From Bimastos eiseni (lineage: Eukaryota > Annelida > Clitellata > Crassiclitellata > Lumbricidae), in contig OY365810.1 of assembly GCA_959347315.1 (NCBI GenBank), forward strand, positions 32,393,083-32,457,082: a stretch of DNA of 64,000 bases. Direction: 5' to 3'. Under the pieces are notes generated by a model. The model was not told where the DNA came from. It saw only the letters and a program-made list of their open reading frames with translations, and did not search any database. Below, in pieces: positions 10,201-19,938 of the stretch; position 1 is the stretch's first letter, and every line of letters starts with the position of its first letter. Made by a program: the position numbers and the translations under genes.

Positions 10201-13200
10201 ACCAAGGTTGGTTATGTTGCTTCTGTCTTCTCTTCTCGCATGATCGAACATTTGTGAATATATTTTATTCTGTTTGTGGGCTTCTCAAAAGCACTGAAAT
10301 GTTTTCAATCAATCAATGAAACTTAATACGGCACCCCTTCAAGATATCTACTAAAAAGCTCTCCTGGTCCGACAACAGTTAAAGAGAGCAGTTTTCAGTA
10401 AGGAGTGGAATGCGATTGAGGAGCTTATGGGCAGGAGGCAAAGCTCTTGGGGTTATCCATTCCATGTGGTTGGCCCATCACCAGAACCACGCATGAAGCC
10501 CAGTTCTGCATCATAGAAGTTTTAGCACCACTTCAGAGGCTCCGAGGAAAGGTTCTATATAATTTTTTGGGGATAGTGTGCACAGGACATTTTATATGTT
10601 CAACAGTTTATTAGTGATTCACACTTTTGTGTGCAGATCCGAGCTGAATGCGATCGATGAGTTAAATTAAGACCGCAATCTAAATGTCTAAGGTGATTTA
10701 GTTCTGATAACCTAAGAAAGTCCATTGTCTAAAGAGGGGCATGTCAGCCAAGGAACCAATACTTCTGGAGTAAGGTACGCAGGCCGCAGCCGACTAGGAG
10801 AATTTTGATTAGCATAGTTTCGTAAAAACAAATTGCGACTCGTTATTCGTACACAAAAGCCGTAAATATCTGTGGACACTCTGTTATAAGGCAAGGACTC
10901 AAACTAATCAATACTGTGTCATGCATATAATCATTCTAATGCCTGAACACTATGACAGACAATACCAAAGCGAGGAATCCTATGAAATTCCAAATGATCA
11001 GTTAACTCAAAGGACATTAATTAATATAAGTTCAGATGACGTATTGCTTTAATTGTTGATATGAATTGTTATGTAGACATTAATCAAGATTGTTTGACCT
11101 GTGTACGAATTCGCTGTGTGGGGTTCGTGAAGATTATCTCTAAACTTGATTTGAAGCTCATATAATCGATTGAAGCTGATCTGCCAGACTATTTTATTAG
11201 GTTCATTTTAGCTTTCTAGACATATTATTTGGGCTGTGGAAACCGGTTTCTCATATATTGGACCCACTTTGGGAAAGATCTGAACATATTCGACAGAAAC
11301 AGTTTGTGCAGAGCTCTGTCATATATTTTGAGTGTGTAATTTATGTCACAGTTTAAATAGGATTGGTGAGAATTCTTCTGTGTGCGTTTTAGAAGTCACA
11401 GTAAAAATGTCAAATTAATTAAATCCCATCTGTATATAAACAGCCCATCTAAAAGCCTATGTACTATAGGATAACATTTATATAGCTGCTCTTTAACTTA
11501 TTTACTGAGAAGTGGTCTTAGAATCTGGGCAATAGAATACTTTGCAATTTGGTACATGTTGCACTCTTTGCCACTAAGGGGACCAATCATTCGAATGGAA
11601 GGAGTCTCTTCTGGTAGGTATAATATGGTCTTGGCTTGTGGGTGGTAGGCTTATAGTTCAGGTTCCAGTTTGAGAGGGAATCTAATCTTGAGGTAACCAA
11701 GTTTATGTTGTGTGTTCTTAGTGATTCATGTGGTAAATGTTGTTGTTCTGCTGTCTTCCTATAAATGTAAATCACTTAAATAATTATACATAAAGGCTGA
11801 GCATGGATTGGATGCCAATACTTAGTCAGATAAAATATTAAAATCTAATTCTCAACGTTAAGGTTACCGGAGTTAAGAATCTGGGGAGACCAGTCTGAGA
11901 AAGTCAGCATAGCATGGTGGCCAATTGGTTAGAGCAGTCGGCCCGTAACGCGGAAAGTGCGGGTTCAACTCTCGTCCGAGGAGTTACTGTGGAGGGACCT
12001 TAAGCAAGTCCTTAGCACGCAACTGCAGTTGCGCTGTCGAGGTGTGTGTGCACGCCTGAACTGATTGTAAAAAAGCGATATCAAATTACAGTTGTGTTGT
12101 ATTATTGTATTACGTAAGGCAGAGTTTATAGTATCGTGAAGTATTGTACCACTGAATAGATATCTAGTCCTCTGAGTGAATTCATTGTGAAAAAGATGAA
12201 TGATGATCATAGAATTTATGAGTACAAGATTTTACATTGTTAGCTAGTTAGTGGCACGTTTTTGTTAAGATGTTTAGTTTTAAGTGCCTATTTGTTATGT
12301 TTGCTTGTGTCATATTCTCCTGCAAAAATTGTGTATCATGTAATGCAGTTGCAATTGTCTAATGAAAACAAAGCAAGTGTATTTAGAGTTGACAATGGAT
12401 CTTTTGTGTATTTTACAGGTGACGGTGGTCATCAAGAAGCACGACGACTGCGCGCACGACCATTACGTGACGTACCAGGCGATGTCGCATGACCTGCCGG
12501 CCATGTTTGACGATGGACAGACGTCGTTTGGTCCGTCAGACAGCATCATGCTGACGGAGGTCATTCCCAACAGACACGTCGAAATACGCCTGCACTACGT
12601 GAGCACGTTGCTCGTTCTGCGCCAGGACGGTCGCTTCTTATCTGTCGGCATTCTCATGCCCGAAGAACTCATGAACAGGACAGTGCAAGGAAGATCCAAC
12701 GATCTTCAGCTGTGCTCGTTTGGCTGCTCGTCGAGCGAACAGATCCGTGTTGCTCAGCTGTTTTGGGACGCCGGCAGGGAACTACGCTCGTCCGTGCCTC
12801 CTTCTCCTGTGCGTCCTCCTTCGCCCTCTCCGCCGCACTGGCACGGTGCCTTTGACCTCGGTGGAGCGGAACGAGTCTGTCGCGGTCTGACAGACAGTTT
12901 CTTGGACAGTTGCATGTTCGATCTGCTCACGACTGGAGATTTAAACTTCACGGAGTCTGCTTTCCACGCGTACGCCGACGCCCTCCGACTGTATCCCGAG
13001 ATTTCCAACGAATTGCCGAACCGGACTGAGCTGTTGAGATGGAGCCCAGAGGCAGCCGCATCCTCGTCCGCACCGGCTGCTGCTGCTGCTGGCAGCATCT
13101 GCTACCTCCTAGTGACGATGTTCATCGCTTATCGCTGTGTCGTGTCGTTGAGGACGTCACCGCTGCCTACATACTGTGGCAATAGTCTAAGCATACACTA

Positions 13201-13201
13201 G
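7081..13201 (+). CDS. repulsive guidance molecule (RGM/hemojuvelin family), complete in three coding exons
   Basis: Join 7081-7207, 9692-10206, 12419-13201: 1425 nt, 474 residues, within about 10% of vertebrate RGMs. RGMs are secreted or GPI-anchored proteins that bind neogenin and BMP ligands, acting in axon guidance and as BMP co-receptors. Residues 1-43 form the signal peptide, with hydrophobic core LFIVAVWL and likely cleavage after VMSA. The paired cysteines of CELSDC and the segment NLGFHSSKKVIERQMKQLNC match the RGM N-terminal domain. The von Willebrand type D-like region holds FGDPHLRTF; the Asp168-Pro169 bond of GDPH is the family's conserved autocleavage site. FQTCRIHGAWPLVDNN and, near the C-terminus, CMFDLLTTGDLNFT are family hallmarks. 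The last 40 residues contain a hydrophobic stretch as for GPI attachment. Intron phases are 1 and 0. Family assignment is very secure; exon 1 is inferred from frame, phase and signal peptide. Confidence 0.9.
8271..8302. repeat. (CA)n microsatellite
   Basis: Uninterrupted CA run after CCC, apart from one CAT step. Confidence 0.95.
8722..8796. repeat. (CA)n microsatellite with AATA interruptions
   Basis: CA runs regularly interrupted by AATA at about 15-16 bp spacing, a higher-order version of the dinucleotide repeat. Confidence 0.9.
9692..10206 (+). CDS. RGM coding exon 2 (N-terminal domain and GDPH cleavage site)
   Basis: Acceptor TTTGCTTAG at 9691, donor AAG|GTTGGT at 10207. Two bases finish codon 43, then 171 codons follow. 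It covers the cysteine-rich RGM N-terminal domain and the first half of the von Willebrand D-like domain, with the GDPH site at residues 167-170. It is GC-rich against an AT-rich background, which makes the boundaries stand out. Confidence 0.95.
10319..10365 (-). repeat. antisense CR1/L2-like 3' tail
   Basis: GGCACCCCTTCAAGATATCT is shared, with changes, with the segments at 23640-23700 and 52799-52870. The reverse complement reads like the 'AGATATCTTGAAGGGGCGCTATATAAAT' type of tail (shown here only as a description of the family, split by mismatches). Fragment only. Confidence 0.55.
11908..12120 (+). mobile_element. tRNA-derived SINE
   Basis: The head is tRNA-like. TGGCCAATTGGTTAGAGCAG resembles a RNA polymerase III A box, and GGGTTCAACTC about 35 bp later is a good B box. 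A non-tRNA body follows, ending in an AT-rich tail with TTGTATTATTGTATTA. The anticodon stem is degenerate and no 3' acceptor strand pairs, so this is a SINE rather than a functional tRNA gene. Related heads occur near 14903-14965 and 32510-32575. Confidence 0.7.
12419..13201 (+). CDS. RGM coding exon 3 (C-terminal domain and GPI-signal region)
   Basis: Acceptor TTTTACAG at 12418, in phase 0, so the protein reads ...AITK|VTVVIKK... across the junction exactly as in the family. It contains HVEIRLHYVSTLLVLRQDGR and MPEEL, matching the conserved RGM C-terminal domain. A proline/serine-rich linker follows, then CMFDLLTTGDLNFT, an alanine-rich stretch, the hydrophobic ICYLLVTMFIAY and a 19-23 residue tail before the stop at 13199. 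Confidence 0.95.
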   Translation: MTVVIKKHDDCAHDHYVTYQAMSHDLPAMFDDGQTSFGPSDSIMLTEVIPNRHVEIRLHYVSTLLVLRQDGRFLSVGILMPEELMNRTVQGRSNDLQLCSFGCSSSEQIRVAQLFWDAGRELRSSVPPSPVRPPSPSPPHWHGAFDLGGAERVCRGLTDSFLDSCMFDLLTTGDLNFTESAFHAYADALRLYPEISNELPNRTELLRWSPEAAASSSAPAAAAAGSICYLLVTMFIAYRCVVSLRTSPLPTYCGNSLSIH

Positions 13202-13409
13202 CACTGGAAAGTCGGGACCTAAGCAGAGTGCCTCCTGTGGCGTTGTTTCTGTTGATGTTGTTGTTGCTGTTGTTGTTATCATATCGATTCACGTCCTTCT
13301 CTAACGTATCACAGAGCCAGACCATGTCGTCTTACACTGCATTGCTTACGGTTGTCGAATGTTTTGACGTGATTAGAGTCTTTGTCCGTTTATTGCTTCC
13401 GTTTCACCT

Positions 13410-13460
13410 CTGATATGAGTGGCACTATATAAATGCTACATTACATTATATTACATTTCA
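13410..13460 (+). repeat. CR1/L2-like or SINE 3' tail
   Basis: GAGTGGCACTATATAAATGC followed by TACATTACATTATATTACATT. The same tail, GAGTGGCGCTATATAAATGC, recurs at 44535-44580, and antisense versions occur elsewhere in the window. Confidence 0.65.
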
Positions 13461-14902
13461 GCTGATGATGATCTCTTTCTTTTGTGTTTCTGAAGTCTTA
13501 ATGTCTTGGTCTGTGACTGCAGTAAACGTCTTGCATCTTCTGTCTCCAGCTGGCTATTGATTGACAAGAGAATGTGGATCGAGTCTTTTGGGAAAAGCTA
13601 TTGATAGCTGGCTCAGCCACTGAACTGAAGGGCTATTAAAGTTGTTAGCTCACAGTAGGTTGGTTAGTAAATGATAGTGTATGTATGCTATAGCTTTATT
13701 AGGGTAACGACTCGCTTAAAATGAGGTTTTGTTCAAAATGGTTGAATGAAGAAATTAAGGATTAATTAAGGATGTTAATTGAATGCCAGGAATCTTTGAA
13801 ACACTGATCTCTAAAAAGGTTTTAGTTTCAGTAGGTTAATTACTTCAATGTACTTGTGGTTGGTTGTATGTTGGAAGACATTTTGGGTGAGGTTCAAACT
13901 GGGTAATGCTATCCTGTTCTGAGACATCATCTGAGCCATAGTGTTTGATGCATCATTTGCCCATTTAGTCTCCCTAGAACCTTACAATTAAAAGCTGCTC
14001 TTTGAAGTCTTTTCTGCTCTTTGCTAAGATATTTGGTGCAGTGGTCTATGGATCTGCAACCTTCTTTCACCAAGCACTGCAATTTGTTACCAGCTTAAGT
14101 ATGAAAGTAGACAACAAGATTTGCAATGCTCTGGCCCCCATGTTCAGGACTTTTGGATTCATCTACTGTTGGCTCATTTATTAGTTAATGCGCTGGACCA
14201 CTTTTACTTATCCCTTTACCATTTGAGTGCCACTGAAAGACTTGGACTCACGTTACTCTTATGTTAAATAACAATTAGCAATCAAAGGCTGTAAATACAT
14301 GTATATAAGATCTAAGCAATAACAAATATATCAGATTTACAAGTAGTATCAGGTGAATTCCATGCAGTCATCCACTTCATGTCAGTTTAGTTAACCAGGG
14401 CAATGCAAGCCAGCCTAGTTGACTCTGGTAACAGTTATCAATCTGAAAAATCACACTTGGTATTGTAATCAGTCTAACTAACTGTGATATAATGTCACCA
14501 AGTATCGTAAGTTTGAATGTGTCTGACCAGCATATTTTCTACATATGTTGTGGTTGTTAGTTGTAGTTTTTCTTCAATCCCTATTCACTTCACGAGACAG
14601 CCACAATTAGTAGAAGTCTGCACAAAGTCACCTGGGTTTAAAAGCCTTGAGTACATGTTGTACTGTCATACAACTGTATTTGTGGTCTTTTGCTGATGCA
14701 GTTGTGTATGCAGAAAACAGATTATTTAGAACCTAGTTCTTGTATGTAGAATGTTTCTGTCATTATTGTTTGTTGACAAAAGAATGTTGTCAACAGATTA
14801 GTTTACAGTTAATTGCTTGAGAATTGACGACAGTCCAAGTTGTTCTGTAACAATGGCATTATTAATGCGGCAAGCATGAATAGTTTGTAGAGATTGTGAT
14901 AC

Positions 14903-14965
14903 AGTGGCCAATTGGTTGAGCAAGTGACCCTGTAGCGTGATATAGAAGTTCGGGTTTCCTCAAGA
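14903..14965 (+). repeat. tRNA-like SINE head fragment
   Basis: CAGTGGCCAATTGGTTGAGC repeats the A-box region of the SINE at 11908, with a weaker B-box-like GTTCGGGTTTCC downstream. Truncated copy. Confidence 0.55.
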
Positions 14966-16317
14966 TTGTCATTGCATGTAGAGTAGACGTTATGGACCTC
15001 ATACTAAGTTTGCTTACTGCCATTGATTGAAGCCGTACTTTGTAAATCTAAAGAAATTAATTGATTTTTTATTTTTAGCTAAATTTGCACTACATTTTGT
15101 GACTTAATGTATGATGTGTATAATTTGGTGTAGGAAGTAGTATTGATTGATGAAGTGCGTGTAATATACAGGTGATTTAGCTGGGATTATTGTTCCCAAA
15201 CTACCTAATATGTATTGCAGGTAATTTTTAGAAACACAGTACCTACCCACACTACATGAACTATTGTGTAATTTGTGAGAACACTACCTGAGATTTATGC
15301 AATGAGTTTTGTAGGAAGAATGTTCGATGTGTGATTTTAGAGAAAATCAATGTTTCCTTATGTAATTTGGGATATAAGAAACATTAAATGTGACCCAACT
15401 GACCAAGGCCAGGCTTATGTTGTCAAGCGTGCCATCGAGATAATGTGATAAAATTTCAATTTTGTCAATTTTCAGTTTTACAGAAATTGATATATAAATA
15501 TGTTTTAAACACATTAAGACTATAATTTTAGAATAAATTAATAGTTTCAATGATTTTGTAGAAGCTATTGTAATAATTACTTCCCACGATTTTCCAGTTT
15601 TCCTCCATTAATAGCCTTGGTGTTGGGCTAGTAACACACGTTGTATGAGTTGAAGGCCCAGGCTTCCTGCTACCCTATTATGCAGCCTGTATTCACCGTC
15701 TTTTCAATCTAAACTAATCGGAGTGCTTGATACATACCAAGAAACCATTGCTTTTCATAATCAGACAAAACGTTAATTTAGGCATTTTTCTCGGAATTAT
15801 ATTTCAAACAACTGAACCATAGTTTTACTCATAACTGTGGAAAAGAAACAATAAAGTTTGCATAATTTTAAAGGAGCAACTTTGCCCTTATGCCTTTAAC
15901 AGTATAACGCAATCAATGTGTAAGAAATTGAGTTTATTGTCTGGTTTTGGTCAGATTGGCTACACGTATTTTGTGAGGAAACATCGTTCTCATGCTACCC
16001 GAGATTAATGTACATACAGTATATTTGCCAGTACATGTTTTTATTTAATTTTGTCGTGTAATTTAACTTTATTGTCCCATGAGAAACATGTTATCAGAAT
16101 TTGGCAGCAGCTGACGTTTGACTGACTGACTGTATTTACCAAGCAGTTACTTTCGTTGATGCAGTTCCTTGTGGAATTAGGTGGTCATTCTTTGAATTGA
16201 AACAATTCGAGTTTTGTCAGTCTTGTTTCTTAACTTGCTCTTATCATTAAACCTAATTATTCAGTTCTATTTTTATCGAGTACTCGCAATCATGTAACAC
16301 AAAATGAAATAACAGGG

Positions 16318-16359
16318 TAACGGAAACAGGGAGATTGTTAGATCTCCCTGTTTCCGTTA
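16318..16359. repeat. perfect 18-bp inverted repeat (hairpin)
   Basis: Arms 16318-16335 (TAACGGAAACAGGGAGAT) and 16342-16359 are exact reverse complements separated by a 6-bp loop (TGTTAG). This could be a short foldback or the collapsed ends of a MITE; function unknown. Confidence 0.95.
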
Positions 16360-16839
16360 GTTAGTGAGCATTAGGGAAGTAACACAATAAGGTTCCGCTA
16401 GGCTTGTAGGAAGGAACCCTTTCATGGATACGTACCATTGATGGGGTAGGAACATGTACCATGTAGTGTGAATAAGCTGTTAACTAGATTAACTATAGAG
16501 TCCAAAACATAATTTAGTGCTAACAAATGTCATGTAATCATCCAAGTATTATTGGCAGCATCAACAGGTAATTACAAAGTTTGAATTTAAAGGAAGATAA
16601 TTTTGATATTACACAGTTGCAAATCTCATGCGATATTTGGTTCCAAGCTACTGAGCGTGTGGTGGTGATGGTTCAGGAATATGTGGGTCTGTAGCTGGTG
16701 GCATTTTAAAGACCAAGGTTCAAGTTGAAAAACAAAGGAGAAATAATTGTCATAGCAGGTGGTTATGATGCTTTTTCATTCAATTCGGGTAGGGTTATTT
16801 GCATAAGATGGGGTATTCTCAATGCTGATGGAAGAAGTA

Positions 16840-17440
16840 CCGTTGAGGTTACGATAAATCATTCTAAAGGCTCGATTTTGAAGAAGTTGTATTTGCTTAA
16901 AGCACGTTGATAATTAGACACCCATGTCATATTGCAATTAGCGAGATAAGGATGAGCCAGATGATACTAGAGATTTGTACACATGTGAAATATCAGTGGG
17001 TAAACCATACACGACAGAATGCCCACAATTTTTGCCACCTAGAATGTCACTTTAGCGATGTGGAGGTGCTACCGATGAATGATCGAAAAGCACACCCAGA
17101 AATTTTGCGAAGACGGGTGTTGTGGAATTATTTTACAACAGTGACTCGGAGTCAGAAGGTCTCGTATGATGAGATGCAAACATTATGTAGCTAATCTTAC
17201 TTAACAGCATTAAGTGAAAGTTTATTAGCAATGAACAAGTCACTGGTGTGTACACCTTCATGGTTCAATAGGATTAGTTAGCAAAGGAGATGTTAGATGT
17301 AATAATATTGGAATCACCCACAAATGGAAGGAAGTACAACAGTTTAGAGGCATTAGGTAGGTCATTGATAAATATCAAGAAGAGTAAGAGGTCTAAAATG
17401 TAGCCTTTGAGGTGTCTGTGCTTAATAAACCTGGTGATGG
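16840..17440 (-). pseudogene. decayed CR1/L2-like reverse transcriptase
   Basis: On the minus strand near 17340-17420 the translation reads LDLLLFLIFINDLPNASKLL, close to the conserved 'ILGPLLFLIYINDLPN' block ahead of the YADD-type catalytic motif. A degenerate equivalent (FVGDSN) follows. Near 16860-16975 the minus strand reads HPYLANCNMTWVSNYQRAL, the 'YPYLSYCNI.W.S.Y...L' block near the RT C-terminus. Order and spacing fit one element, but frames are broken and stops are frequent. Confidence 0.75.
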
Positions 17441-18993
17441 AAGCATGACTGTTACAATGTCTTGGAATAATGTTACCTATGAAAGCGCTACATAAATGCC
17501 ATAGTTACAATCATTGGCATTTTGTTGAGACTATTTTAATAATCTACCCTAAAAGATAACCTCAACAAATTTTATTCAGCGCCAGTGGTAATAGTTTCAT
17601 TTTAGCGACACCGTGCGATAACAAAGATAATTAGCATCACCCTCCTCCTTAATCCATGCATGACCGGAAACCGCCAAAGTAAGAGCAATGGCGGTGGTGG
17701 TTGTTGCAGTTTAACGACACTGTGTGATAACATGGCTCATTGACGCCCTCCTTTTTTACCCAAACTTGGGACTGGCACTGCCTGAGTCTTTGCAGTGGCG
17801 GATTTAGCTCAGTTAAGAGCAATGGCCTGCACATAATAATATTTTTTACTTTATAATTTTACCCAGGTGGCACTTAGCCCCTAATTGGGTCTCCTGCATA
17901 AATTTAATTGTTTACTAAGTTTACTGATTGTAATTTCTGCATCTTGTTGGTTTTCAAATAAGCAACAAGCGAAAAAGAAATTTGACCATGCCAAGTAATT
18001 TCACAAATTATACAGCGCTATATAACTTGAATGGCCCAGATTTCCCAGGATTCTTGCGTGCAGTCTGTTGGGAGTTTAAACTTTGTTTTATGTTTTGCTC
18101 TGGATGTTTCTTCTCACTGGTTATAGATAATATAAAAGGAGTACGCATTTATTGTGTTTATTTTATTTACCAGCGAAGACTATAACTTCATTCCGGTTCT
18201 GCTACTGATAGCGCCCAACCAGGTTGCATCTAAAACCCGGGTTCAACTCACTTCGACATGCTGCGGCGATGTTTATGAGTCCCCGTTAATCGTATTATTT
18301 AGCATAACAAGAGATTTTAAGTGGTTCAGAAGACGTATAGTCTGTGTTAGAACCACAGAACCACTGCATATTGACCAGAAGTGCTTAATAGCCATTTTCC
18401 TATCTTTCTGTTAGGATAGCGGTGTCCACTGAAACAGTACCTTCATCCAAGGGTTCTGTGTCTATAGTACAAAGGTTCGATAGTCCGAAGATTGCAGGGT
18501 GTCCGGTCGATAGGTGACAAGGTTGCGGTTTTAATGGTAGCTGGGTTGATGAAAAGAATTATGTTTGACTAGATTCCAATTGATTAGAGGTATGTACTAT
18601 TAACATAAAACAATTGCCTCTGGAAAAAAATCTGAAAGACTAAAACCATGTAATCATGTTATACACCCCGATATTACATGTTTGATGTAAAGTTTGAGCA
18701 AATATAAGACAATGTCTCTTCAAGAATATCTAATCATATTCTACCTATATGATATATTGATATCAAGTTGATATACATTACTTATTTCAGAGCTGTTTTA
18801 CTGTTGGGTATTAAAAGAAAACTATGACTGCATATTAAGTTGCTCATAGGTGATTGATTTTGAAATAATAGTCCTGAACGTGGGTGGGTGGCCCCGAGTC
18901 GATGCCTTTATGATAATGGTGCTATCTATGGAAGTCATTAAATGAGATATCCAAATGTATTGTATCAGTGTTTGAAATGTCTATTTGTTTTAG
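17441..18993. other. intergenic, mostly unassigned repeats
   Basis: A related pair of segments (about 17598-17660 and 17705-17760) shares ATAACA and 'GCGCCCTCCTT'-type sequence, and a distant relative lies near 61632-61680, so this is an interspersed repeat family I cannot name. A lone A-box-like GATTTAGCTCAGTTAAGAGC sits near 17803. No coding exon recognised. Confidence 0.5.
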
Positions 18994-19938
18994 ATGTTCC
19001 CTCCTCAGAAGCTTAAGCTGAAGCAGATTTTGTCTGATGCGATTCTTTTGCTGTGTAGAAGTGCATTACCATTTGATTCGGAGCTGTCCATTCAAGCGCT
19101 AATTGGAGTCACATGTGATCAGTCAGATATTTGTCTTGTAAGCATTGAAGAAGTCATTAAGAAATCTGCAGCAGATAGCCATGCTGAAGACAAACTTAAT
19201 TCATCTTCTATTGGTTCATCTCAAACTAATTCAACTCTATGGATAGGATCAAATGATGACCTCACTCTGTCATCATCTCCACCAGCTGAAGGTTCTTCAC
19301 AGAACACAAACTTCATAACCGAAAAGTATCGTGCAAGGAGGATAAAATTGCCTGCTTCGGACAAATCTATCTGTTCAGGTGATATTAAATCTGCAAGATC
19401 TGGCAATTATGATAATTGTGATGTAGATAGTGTTGTCATAAGTAAGAGACAGCGACTTGAACAATCAATTAGCCAAACAGCATCACGGCATGAGTTGAAA
19501 ATGGAAACTAACCATAGCAAATGGAGGCATTCAAGGGTTCCATTGTTTTGCAATTCAGACCAAATTCTGCAGTTAGAGCTGCAAAAGCAGCAACTGTCAG
19601 ACTCTACTCAAACATACAGTTCAGTATATGAAAGATCCAAAAGAAGTTCAACAGATGCAAAACTTATGGAGCATGATACATTTTCATCAGAGTCCACTGA
19701 AATCAAAATAGAACCGACTGTAGAGGGTGATGAAGAGGAAGCATCTGTTAAGGAAGAATATGCTGAAGTTAGTTTTACAGATCATTTTCAGGATGATGGC
19801 AGTCAGTTTTCTTTGGATGGGACCTGCCCAGCACCCTGTCAGTTACCAATGAATTACAAGAATTTCAATTTTCAGCAAAGTCAGGAGAGTTCAATTTTAA
19901 TGCCTATGAATGGAAATGTTAGTGATGCCAATCAGCAG
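18994..19938 (+). CDS. unknown nuclear protein, exon 1
   Basis: A 315-codon open exon ending at CAG|GTGAGT (19939). N-terminal segment KLKQILSDAILLLCRSALPF is helical and hydrophobic. The middle is Ser/Asn-rich with basic patches and the end is acidic. The long open frame with biased composition supports it as real coding sequence. Confidence 0.65.

Larger units (their letters stand above)
10207..12418 (+). other. RGM intron 2
   Basis: Phase-0 intron of 2.2 kb. It contains an antisense L2/CR1-like tail near 10319-10365 and a tRNA-derived SINE near 11908-12120. Otherwise nothing recognised. Confidence 0.75.
13202..16317. other. RGM 3' region and intergenic DNA
   Basis: The first few hundred bases are probably RGM 3' untranslated sequence and include a sense L2/CR1-like tail (13410-13460). 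A tRNA-like SINE head lies at about 14903-14965. No coding exon is recognised; frames present are short and AT-driven. Confidence 0.5.

Noticed and set aside
11908..11990. Possible functional tRNA gene
   Set aside because: A- and B-box-like sequences are present, but the anticodon arm and acceptor stem do not pair, and related truncated copies occur elsewhere; it fits a SINE head.
17800..17835. tRNA A-box-like GATTTAGCTCAGTTAAGAGC
   Set aside because: No B box, no acceptor stem and no intact cloverleaf follow.
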